From the NCBI GenBank assembly GCA_029261955.1, contig JAJDAI010000709.1, positions 1-6,597 of the forward strand: DNA of 6,597 nt. The letters are read 5' to 3'. The translations under genes and the position numbers were made by a program. The notes beneath the pieces are model-generated. The model saw only the letters and a list, made by a program, of their open reading frames with translations, was not told the origin of the DNA and did not search any database. How positions within the stretch are numbered: the stretch's first letter is position 1; each line of letters starts with the position of its first letter. Shown here piece by piece: positions 1 through 6,597 of the stretch. This DNA comes from Deltaproteobacteria bacterium (lineage in GTDB: Bacteria; Myxococcota_A; UBA796; UBA9615).

Positions 1-1500
<1,500 letters not shown>

Positions 1501-1504
<4 letters not shown>

Positions 1505-3708
1505 GGTGCGTCCAGCTTCTTGATGACGGAGGCCTTGCCGCCCGCCTCGATGGTCACCGACTGCGTGATCTCCTGGTTGTTCACCGAGGGAAAGACCAGC
1601 TTCACGCTGTGCTTGCCGGCCGGCAGCTCCATGCCGCGCACGGGGGTGCGCCCCACCGACTTGCCGTCCACGAACACGTTGGACCAGGGGTAGGAGTTGA
1701 CGACCAGCGTGCCGGGCTCGGCAGCGGGCGGCTCGGCGGGCTCCTCCGCCGCGGCGACGGGCTCCTTCTTGGCCGCTGGCTCCTTCTTGGGGGCCGGCTT
1801 TGCTTCGGCCTTCGGCTTTGCTTCGGCCTTCGCGACGGGCTTCGGCTCGGCCTTCGGTGTGACCCTCGGCTCGGCCTTCGGTGTGACCTTCGGCTCGGCC
1901 TTCGGTTCGGGCTCCGCGAGTGTGGGCTCGCCGCGGGCTGCGCGCAGGCGCTCCTCCAAACTCGGGGCGCTGGCGGAGGGAGGCGGCGCCGGCAAGGCGG
2001 TGGGCTCGGCGGCGACGGGCACCGCGGCGGGCTCCTCCGAGGGCGGCGGCGCGACGGCAGGGCGGGGCGCGGGCGCGGCGGGCAGGGCGTCCTCACCCAC
2101 CAGGCGAGGGTCCCGGTCCGGCGACACCGGCTTGATGATCTGGATGAGGGTGATGGTGATCACGGCGGTGAGCAGCAGCACGAAGGCCACGGCGACGCCG
2201 ATCTTCTCGGCCCGCCCGACCGAGGTGTTCTGCTGGAGCGTGTTCTTCCGGATCACGCGGCCGCGGAAGTCCCGCTCCGGCTGCACGTGGGCTCGAGCCA
2301 CCGCAGCTTGCGGCATCGTTGTCTCGAGGCCCGGCGGCGGCGGCCCCGGCGGCATGCGCGGGGGCCGCGGTGGGATGGGCCGGCTCTGCACGGCGACCGG
2401 CGCCACGTCGATGATCGGCGCGCCCGTGGGCCCGGGCAGCGGGTCGAGCAGCGGCGGCGGCCCGTGCGCGGTGATCGGGGTGCTCTCGGGGTCCTGGGCG
2501 TTCAGGTCCACGACCCGCACCGGCCCGTGGTCCGTGGTGTCCCCGATGGGGATGACGACCTCGGCGATCGTCGGCTCCTCCTCGTAGTCGAGCTCGGGCA
2601 GGAAGCCGCCGGCAGGCTGCAGGACGATGTGCTCCGACGGCTCCTCGGAGGCCAGCTGGGCCGGCCCGCCCACGGGGGTGCGCGCGTCCGCGAGCGTCGC
2701 CATCTCGTCGGGGATGAGCAGGTTCGGGTCCGTCGGCTCGTCCTCGTCCTCGGGCGGCGGCGGACCGTCCTTCGAGAAGGGCCTCCACCCTGTGGCCAGG
2801 ACCATCTCCGCGATCGACGTGGGCCCGCGGATCGTGTGGTGCAGCTCGGTCAGCGCATCCGCCAGCGTGCTCCCGTCGAGGAAGCGCTCGTCGGGGTTCC
2901 GGCGGGTCGCGGTCGCGAAGACGTAGCCCAGGCCGGGCAGCAACGCCTCGAGCTCCTCCGCCTGATCGTCCATGGGCTTGTGGGCGATGGCCAAGGCGAC
3001 AGCCATCGCGGTCTCCGCCTGGAAGACGAGGCGCGAGGTCAGCAGGGTGTAGAGCGTCAGCCCCAGCGAGAAGATGTCCGAGCGCGCCGACAGCGGCTCC
3101 CCGAGGATCTGCTCGGGGCTCATGTAGGCCGGCGTGCCCTTCATCTGGCCCGCCTGCGTCGACTCGGAGACCCGGTCCCCGAACATCGCGATGCCGAAGT
3201 CCGAGACCTTCACGTGCCCGTCGTGGCTGACGAGGATGTTGCCGGGCTTCATGTCGCGGTGCACGAGTCCACCCGGCGAGCCGTCGGGCAGCGTCAGCTG
3301 GTGGGCGGCGTCGACCCCCCGGGCGGCGGCGGCGAGCACCTCCAGCACGGGGCCGATCGGCGCGGGCCGGCCCGTGTCGCGGGCCACGTCGAGCACGCGG
3401 CGCATGGACACGCCGTCGACGTAGTCCATGACCATGTAGAAGCGATCACCCTCCTGAACCAGGTCGAGGATGCGGACGACGTTGGGGTGCCGGATGCGCG
3501 CTGCGATGCGCGCTTCGTCGACCAGGCCGCGCCGCAGCTGGGGGTGGTCCTCCATCAGCTCGGGGTGCACGAGCTTGATGGCGACTTCGTTCTCGAAGTC
3601 GAGCGGGCCTTCCTGGACTGCGTGGTAGACGGTCGCCATGCCGCCTCGACCCAGTCGGCGAAGGAGCCGGTAGCGGCCTAGCCGCTCCTCGCTGGGTCGA
3701 TCCCGCAT
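1501..3708 (-). CDS. Transmembrane Ser/Thr protein kinase with periplasmic PEGA domain
   Basis: Complete 735-residue receptor-like Ser/Thr kinase. The cytoplasmic kinase domain covers about 13-292: GRGGMATV (20-27), K45 in VAIK, E65 of helix C, HRDMKPGN (150-157), DFG (170-172), GTPAYMSPEQ (191-200), D211 and R275, all intact. A linker at 296-500 is acidic then Pro-rich (417-460) and carries TDPNLLI at 326-332. One membrane segment lies at 503-525 (IGVAVAFVLLLTAVITITLI), with basic residues on its N-terminal side, fitting a cytoplasmic kinase. Outside follow a Pro/Ala stretch, a Lys/Glu/Pro/Ala repeat rod (about 597-650) and a PEGA domain (about 666-735; VFVDGKSVGRTPVRG and LPAGKHSVKL). PEGA domains are usually extracytoplasmic beta folds that may bind the cell envelope; the ligand here is unknown. 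An in-frame TAG 12 bases before the ATG fixes the start. No Shine-Dalgarno is seen. Its stop overlaps the next kinase gene. Confidence 0.96.
1759..1920 (-). repeat. Tandem repeats encoding a Lys/Glu/Pro/Ala rod
   Basis: The segment coding residues about 597-650 of the membrane kinase is built of short in-frame tandem repeats. Bases 1795-1830 are two exact 18-base copies coding KAEAKP twice. Bases 1842-1889 are two 24-base copies differing at their last base, with a third, partly matching copy from 1890; they code an octad of the form PKAEPKVT / PKAEPRVT. The alternation of Lys-Pro and Glu-Pro recalls the stiff periplasm-spanning regions of TonB-type proteins, so a spacer role is likely. Confidence 0.85.
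2713..2733 (-). repeat. TDPNLLI motif copy in the membrane kinase linker
   Basis: Encodes TDPNLLI at residues 326-332, just after the kinase domain and before the Pro-rich cytoplasmic linker. It pairs with the copy at 1412-1432 in the downstream kinase (20 of 21 bases identical). Both are in disordered-looking, acidic sequence and both are followed within a few residues by a methionine (PDEM here, EM there). Confidence 0.7.
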
Positions 3709-3762
3709 GGGATTCGGAGTCTAGACGACTTCGCGGCCCACTTAGCTACACGCGCGTGAGGA
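3709..3762 (-). promoter_or_regulatory. Gap before the membrane kinase, with a TANNNT box next to the start
   Basis: These 54 bases separate the small lipoprotein from the membrane kinase. On the minus strand TAGACT (3723-3718) fits a TANNNT -10 element and lies 9 bases before the ATG, which would give a 5' leader of only two or three bases. No convincing -35 box and no Shine-Dalgarno are visible. A 10-base palindrome (3749-3758, CACGCGCGTG) is present, but without a T tract it is not a terminator. Read-through from the lipoprotein gene is also possible. Confidence 0.35.
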
Positions 3763-4107
3763 TCAGTTGACCAGGTCGTCGATGTTCAGCGTGATCTCAT
3801 CCGCCGTGCCGCCCTCGCAGGTCAGGTTCCGGCGCTCGAACTCGGGGCCCTCCGCGGTCAGCGCGCGCATGTCCCAGTCGCCGACGTTCACGTCGAAGGT
3901 GAAGTCCTCGTCCAGGACGATGCTGCCCGAGCGCATGTAGTCGGGTCCCCAGTCGGATGCGTCGCGGTCGGCCAGGAAGATGTCCTCGATCGTGTAGCCG
4001 AGGCCGCCGTCCTCGATGCCGTTGACGACGGTCCACTCGCAGCGGTCGGACGGGACGCAGCCAGCGAAGAGGGAGAGGGCGAAGCAGGCGAGAATGCAGC
4101 GGATCAT
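3763..4107 (-). CDS. Small secreted lipoprotein of unknown function
   Basis: A 114-residue protein with a lipoprotein signal: MIRC, a hydrophobic core and the lipobox LFAGC, giving a lipidated Cys at 17 after cleavage. The mature part is about 98 residues, strongly acidic, with two further Cys (23 and 97) that could form a disulfide across the whole domain. The pattern WGPDYM (53-58), a stretch of beta-like alternation, then GDWDMRALTAEG (76-87) resembles a style of small secreted beta-sandwich proteins in which a WG..L motif is followed by G.YD.RA; I know no proven function for these. A strong Shine-Dalgarno (GGAGGAG) fixes the start. It lies 54 bases upstream of the membrane kinase on the same strand, so it could be a partner of the kinase's periplasmic domain. 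That link is inference from position only. Confidence 0.88.
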   Translation of the reverse strand: MIRCILACFALSLFAGCVPSDRCEWTVVNGIEDGGLGYTIEDIFLADRDASDWGPDYMRSGSIVLDEDFTFDVNVGDWDMRALTAEGPEFERRNLTCEGGTADEITLNIDDLVN

Positions 4108-4111
4108 GAGG

Positions 4112-4118
4112 CTCCTCC
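4112..4118 (-). promoter_or_regulatory. Shine-Dalgarno of the small lipoprotein
   Basis: On the minus strand GGAGGAG precedes the ATG by 4 bases (6 from the GGAGG core). It is the only strong ribosome binding site in the window. It decides the start at 4107 and contrasts with the neighbouring genes, which lack one. Confidence 0.85.
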
Positions 4119-4130
4119 GAACCGGGTTCG
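4118..4130. repeat. 13-base inverted repeat next to the lipoprotein ribosome binding site
   Basis: CGAACC-G-GGTTCG is a perfect 6-base inverted repeat around one central base. Its left end touches the Shine-Dalgarno of the minus-strand lipoprotein. With a one-base centre it cannot form a full hairpin, so a dimeric regulator's binding site is the better guess, if it is functional at all. Confidence 0.35.
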
Positions 4131-4157
4131 TGCCGGGGGCTTACCCCAGACCAGCGC

Positions 4158-4183
4158 GGACCGAAAGGCCGGCGTCCCGGTCC
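4158..4183. repeat. Inverted repeat in the divergent region
   Basis: GGACCG (4158-4163) and CGGTCC (4178-4183) are perfect 6-base arms around a 14-base loop. The repeat sits midway between the two divergent starts. It could be an operator or a weak hairpin; there is no T tract on either strand, so it is not a standard terminator. In such GC-rich DNA chance is a real alternative. Confidence 0.3.
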
Positions 4184-4219
4184 CACGTCAGCACCCGCGA
4201 GCGTGCCCACCCTGCGTGA

Positions 4220-4225
4220 TACGGT
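4220..4225 (+). promoter_or_regulatory. Candidate -10 box for leaderless VWA lipoprotein mRNA
   Basis: TACGGT fits TANNNT and is followed by exactly 6 bases and then the ATG at 4232. In leaderless bacterial genes the transcript starts at the A of the ATG and the -10 box sits at this spacing. No Shine-Dalgarno is present between box and start. The same TANNNT plus 6 spacing is found before the YigZ gene. Confidence 0.45.
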
Positions 4226-4231
4226 TGCTCC

Positions 4232-5203
4232 ATGCGGAACCTGCTCCTGTTGTCCATCGCCTTCTTGATCCCGCTGTTGGCGGGCTGCGAAGACGGCTGC
4301 CCCTACGTCAAGAAGATCAGCGAGGCGTCCTCCGAGCCCTCGCTGGTCGAGATGACCTTCTCGGTGCAGTGCGGCGGGGAGCCCGTCACGGCCATCACGG
4401 CGTCGGACCTGTCCCTCACGGAAGACGGGGAGACGGTCTCCCGCAGCGAGTCCGACTGGGTCGTGCACAAGGTCGCCGCGGTGCTCGAGACCTACACCCT
4501 GCTGCTCATCGACATCTCCGACTCGGTGATCGAAGAGGGCAGCCTGGAGGTGGCGCAGGCCGTGGCCGTCGACTTCGTGGAGGCCGTGCTCGAGCAGGGC
4601 CAGCTGGTCTCCGTCGCGGTCTTCGACGGCGACCCTGAGCTGCGCACCGTCGTCAACTTCACCGCCGACCTCGATCTGCTGACCGAAGGCATCGAAGGCA
4701 TCGGCCCCGAGGACCGCCTGGACGGCTCCACGAACCTCAACGGCGCGATCCTCGCCGGCCTGGAGATCCTCGACGGGCGGGTCGAGCCCGACGTGGAGAG
4801 CGAGCTCGAGTCGGTCGCCAACCTGGTGGTCTTCACCGACGGCACCGACTCCGCCCAGCGCGAGAGCGACGGCGCGGCCCGGCGCGCGGTGGACGGCTCG
4901 GACCACGAGGTCTTCGTGGTGGGCCTGGTCGGGGACGAGGACGTCGAGGAGCTGGAGCAGCTCGGAAAGACCGGCTTCTTCCAGGCCGCGGACCAGGACG
5001 CGCTGGTCGACAGCTTCCAGGCGCTGACCGACAGCCTCGTCGCCGAGGTGAACAAGTTCTACCGCCTCTCCTACTGCTCGCCGCTGCGCAGCCCGCGCAC
5101 GACGCTGAAGGTCGAGATCACCTGGGACGACGGCCAGGACACCATCGAGACGACCTACGACACCGCAGGCTTCGGCGCCGGCTGCGTGCTGCCCAGCGAT
5201 TAG
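4232..5203 (+). CDS. VWA-domain lipoprotein with intact MIDAS
   Basis: A 323-residue envelope lipoprotein. The signal peptide (MRNLLLLSIAFLIPLLAGC) ends in a textbook lipobox LAGC with lipidated Cys19. Residues about 38-75 form a small beta region (VEMTFSVQ, then DLSLTEDG) typical of the segment before a von Willebrand factor A domain. The VWA domain runs about 88-275, with the metal-ion site complete: DISDS (D94, S96, S98), T167 in GSTNLNG and D203 in FTDGTDS. It should therefore bind a divalent metal and an acidic protein ligand. A C-terminal beta region (YRLSYCSPLR, then GFGAGC near 318) has two Cys likely to pair. The ligand is unknown; the neighbouring outer-membrane protein is a possibility by position only. 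Very acidic throughout. No Shine-Dalgarno precedes the ATG; a TANNNT box does. Confidence 0.95.
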   Translation: MRNLLLLSIAFLIPLLAGCEDGCPYVKKISEASSEPSLVEMTFSVQCGGEPVTAITASDLSLTEDGETVSRSESDWVVHKVAAVLETYTLLLIDISDSVIEEGSLEVAQAVAVDFVEAVLEQGQLVSVAVFDGDPELRTVVNFTADLDLLTEGIEGIGPEDRLDGSTNLNGAILAGLEILDGRVEPDVESELESVANLVVFTDGTDSAQRESDGAARRAVDGSDHEVFVVGLVGDEDVEELEQLGKTGFFQAADQDALVDSFQALTDSLVAEVNKFYRLSYCSPLRSPRTTLKVEITWDDGQDTIETTYDTAGFGAGCVLPSD

Positions 5204-5249
5204 GCCCCGCGCCTTCGGCTGTGCCCCATCGCACCGCTAAGCTGGGTGC
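5204..5249 (+). promoter_or_regulatory. Gap before the YigZ gene with candidate -10 box
   Basis: This 46-base gap holds TAAGCT (5238-5243), a TANNNT hexamer followed by 6 bases and the GTG start, the arrangement of a leaderless gene. Short arms GCACC (5231-5235) and GGTGC (5245-5249) flank the box symmetrically and might be an operator or chance. No terminator for the VWA lipoprotein gene and no ribosome binding site for YigZ are visible. Confidence 0.45.
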
Positions 5250-5855
5250 GTGGACAGCTACAGAACGCCGAGCGCCCCGCTCGCGCACGAGATTCCGAAG
5301 ATCAAGGGCTCGCGTTTCATCGCCTCCGTTCAACCGGCGGACGATGAAGACGCGGCGGTCGGACACCTGCACGCGGTGCGCAAGCAGCACCACGCGGCCC
5401 GGCACCACTGCTGGGCCTGGCGGGTGGAAGAGGACGGGTCCCGGAGCCGCTCCAGTGACGACGGCGAGCCTTCGGGCTCCGCCGGGCGCCCGATCCTCCA
5501 GGCGATCGAAGGGGCCGACCTCACCTTCGTGAGCGTCGTGGTCACCCGCTACTTCGGCGGCACGAAGCTCGGCGTCGGCGGCCTGGTCCGGGCCTACGGC
5601 GGGGCCGCCGCGGAGGCGCTGGCGCAGGTCGCCGTGCGCACCGTGGTGCCGACCGCGAGCGTGCGCGTCCGCGTGGCCTACGACCACCTCGGTCTGCTGG
5701 AGACCTTCCTCGCCCGCGAGGGCGTCGACCGCCCCGAAGGCGAGTACGGCGAGCAGGTCAGCTTCACCTTTGAGATTCCTACTGCGCAGGCGCCCGACTT
5801 CGCCGCGCGGCTCATCGACCAGAGCAACGGTCGCGTCGAGGCGGTGGTCGCGTGA
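5250..5855 (+). CDS. yigZ: YigZ/IMPACT family protein
   Basis: A 201-residue protein, about the length of E. coli YigZ, with the family's whole signature: KGSRFIA (19-25), the HHAARHHCWAWR block (47-58), DDGEPSGSAGRPIL (70-83) and VVVTRYFGGTKLGVGGLVRAYG (split at 96-106 and 107-117). Residues 1-125 form the conserved N-terminal domain shared with eukaryotic IMPACT, a regulator of GCN2; about 138-197 form the ferredoxin-like C-terminal domain usual in bacterial members. The bacterial role is not firmly settled; links to translation or nucleic-acid binding have been proposed. No signal peptide, so cytoplasmic. The GTG start at 5250 suits the family's N-terminus and follows a TANNNT box without Shine-Dalgarno. 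Its stop overlaps the next gene in GTGA. Its place among envelope genes looks incidental. Confidence 0.96.
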   Translation: MDSYRTPSAPLAHEIPKIKGSRFIASVQPADDEDAAVGHLHAVRKQHHAARHHCWAWRVEEDGSRSRSSDDGEPSGSAGRPILQAIEGADLTFVSVVVTRYFGGTKLGVGGLVRAYGGAAAEALAQVAVRTVVPTASVRVRVAYDHLGLLETFLAREGVDRPEGEYGEQVSFTFEIPTAQAPDFAARLIDQSNGRVEAVVA

Positions 5856-6597
5856 TTCGAACTCTCTTGTTGCTGCTCCTGCTGCTCCCGTCGATGGGCC
5901 TCGCCGAGTCGGTGCCCGAAGAGGAGCCCGAGTCGGTGCCCGAAGAGGAGCCCGTGCTCGAGGAGGCGGCCCCCCGCCGCGTCACCGGGCGCAACTGCTA
6001 CGGCAGCCCGAAGCCCACCCTGGGGCTCAGCCAGGTCTTCGGCATCAAGTACGGCGATTGGGGCCTCGAGCACCAGATGCGCATCGGCGCCTGCATCCCG
6101 CTGGTGATCGACAAGGGCCCGCTCTTCGACCTGAGCTTCTTCGAGGCCGGGATGGTGCTGCACACGAGCCCCATCTACGTGATGCCCGGCGGCTACATCA
6201 ACGTCGCGCCGCTCTCGATCCTGCAGTTCCGGGTGGAGGCCGCGCCCGTCTTCTACTGGCCCATCGGCGTCTCGGCGGCGGGCTACTTCCCGATCCCCGG
6301 CTACAGCTCGGACTACAGCCGGGAGAACCTGCCGGCCGAGGACGGCGAGACGGCCATCGGCTGGTACGTGCGCTTCGGGCCGACGCTGCAGATCGCCTTC
6401 CCCATCGGCCCCCTGAAGCTCATCTTCGTGGACTCGGCCTTCTTCGAGCACTGGCAGATCGGCGACGCGGACTTCTACTTCCACAACCGCAACGACCTGC
6501 CGGCGGCGAACAGCGAGTGGATGCTCGACCAGAGCGCGCTGCTGCTGGTCGAGATCCCCGTGCACCCCAACGCGTCGCTGCGCTTCGGCGCCCAGGA
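5852..6597 (+). CDS. Secreted, probably outer-membrane beta-barrel protein (3' end outside window)
   Basis: 248 codons are visible and the frame is open at the window end. A signal peptide (MIRT, a run of eight Leu, then PSMGLA) should be cut after Ala18. Next comes an acidic repeat, ESVPEEEP twice (19-34), and then from about 45 a long series of alternating hydrophobic/polar, aromatic-rich strands with turns rich in Gly, Pro, Asp and Asn (for example VFGIKYGDWGLEHQMRIGA, and LQFRVEAAPVFYW). This fits a transmembrane or secreted beta barrel; I recognise no named family. Cys49 and Cys81 could pair. The GTG start overlaps the YigZ stop (GTGA), with a weak GAGG 10 bases upstream, so translational coupling is likely. 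Starts further in would destroy the signal peptide. The barrel assignment rests on strand pattern and signal peptide, not on a motif. Confidence 0.82.
   Translation, partial: MIRTLLLLLLLLPSMGLAESVPEEEPESVPEEEPVLEEAAPRRVTGRNCYGSPKPTLGLSQVFGIKYGDWGLEHQMRIGACIPLVIDKGPLFDLSFFEAGMVLHTSPIYVMPGGYINVAPLSILQFRVEAAPVFYWPIGVSAAGYFPIPGYSSDYSRENLPAEDGETAIGWYVRFGPTLQIAFPIGPLKLIFVDSAFFEHWQIGDADFYFHNRNDLPAANSEWMLDQSALLLVEIPVHPNASLRFGAQ
5906..5953 (+). repeat. Exact 24-base tandem duplication coding ESVPEEEP twice
   Basis: Bases 5906-5929 and 5930-5953 are identical and code two copies of ESVPEEEP directly after the signal peptide of the barrel protein. Exact identity, including synonymous positions, points to a recent duplication or slippage event. 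Because the period is a multiple of three, copy-number changes would keep the frame. Confidence 0.9.

Larger units (their letters stand above)
4108..4231. promoter_or_regulatory. Divergent intergenic region between two lipoprotein genes
   Basis: This 124-base stretch lies between two divergently read lipoprotein genes and must hold a promoter for each. For the minus-strand gene a weak -10-like TAAGCC is seen at 4143-4138, which would leave a leader of roughly 24 bases containing the Shine-Dalgarno. For the plus-strand gene see the TACGGT box. Two short inverted repeats (4118-4130 and 4158-4183) lie between them and could be operators. No -35 box close to TTGACA is visible in either direction. 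Confidence 0.5.

Noticed and set aside
3749..3758. 10-base palindrome as a terminator between the lipoprotein and kinase genes
   Set aside because: It is a short alternating CG palindrome with no T tract on either strand and no room for a loop.
3797..4906. Minus-strand open frame of 369 codons
   Set aside because: It runs across the opposite strand of the VWA lipoprotein, the divergent promoter region and another frame of the small lipoprotein, all better explained otherwise.
5231..5249. GCACC/GGTGC arms around the YigZ -10 box as an operator
   Set aside because: Only 5 base pairs around a 9-base centre; too short to claim without conservation evidence.
5678..6565. Minus-strand open frame of 295 codons
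   Set aside because: Antisense to YigZ's end and the barrel protein, which has a signal peptide and a coupled start; the antisense product is Arg/Val/His-rich low complexity.

Overview
The window is very GC-rich and almost fully coding. It looks like chromosomal DNA from a large-genome Gram-negative bacterium, most likely of the Myxococcota (deltaproteobacterial) type. The reasons are two Hanks-type Ser/Thr kinases in tandem, one with a transmembrane segment and a PEGA domain and the other of the 'DWG' type with a TPR-like tail; two lipoproteins with clear lipoboxes; a probable outer-membrane barrel; and GTG starts with strong third-position GC. The taxon is an inference from protein style, since no rRNA or marker gene is present.

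Left part, minus strand, read from right to left: a small lipoprotein of unknown function (4107-3763), a transmembrane Ser/Thr kinase ending in a periplasmic PEGA domain (3708-1501), then a second Ser/Thr kinase (1504 to beyond base 1) whose GTG start overlaps the stop of the first kinase in a GTGA overlap. The two kinases are almost certainly co-translated. The 54-base gap after the lipoprotein shows no terminator, so the lipoprotein may belong to the same unit.

Middle: a 123-124 base divergent intergenic region (4108-4231) with two short inverted repeats separates the minus-strand unit from a plus-strand unit.

Right part, plus strand: a lipoprotein with a von Willebrand factor A domain and an intact MIDAS (4232-5203), a YigZ/IMPACT family protein (5250-5855), and, overlapping it by GTGA, the start of a secreted, probably outer-membrane protein cut by the window end (5852 onward).

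The kinase pair plausibly forms a signalling unit: the first senses in the envelope through a long Lys/Glu/Pro/Ala rod and PEGA domain, the second is cytoplasmic in the visible part. They share a nearly identical 21-base/7-residue motif (TDPNLLI) outside their catalytic domains. Three genes without a Shine-Dalgarno (the membrane kinase, the VWA lipoprotein and the YigZ gene) have a TANNNT hexamer 6 to 9 bases before the start codon, which suggests leaderless or near-leaderless transcripts. I see no RNA gene, mobile element, CRISPR array or clear terminator. Nothing here amounts to a demonstrably new system; the kinase pair and the leaderless-start pattern are the parts most worth checking.
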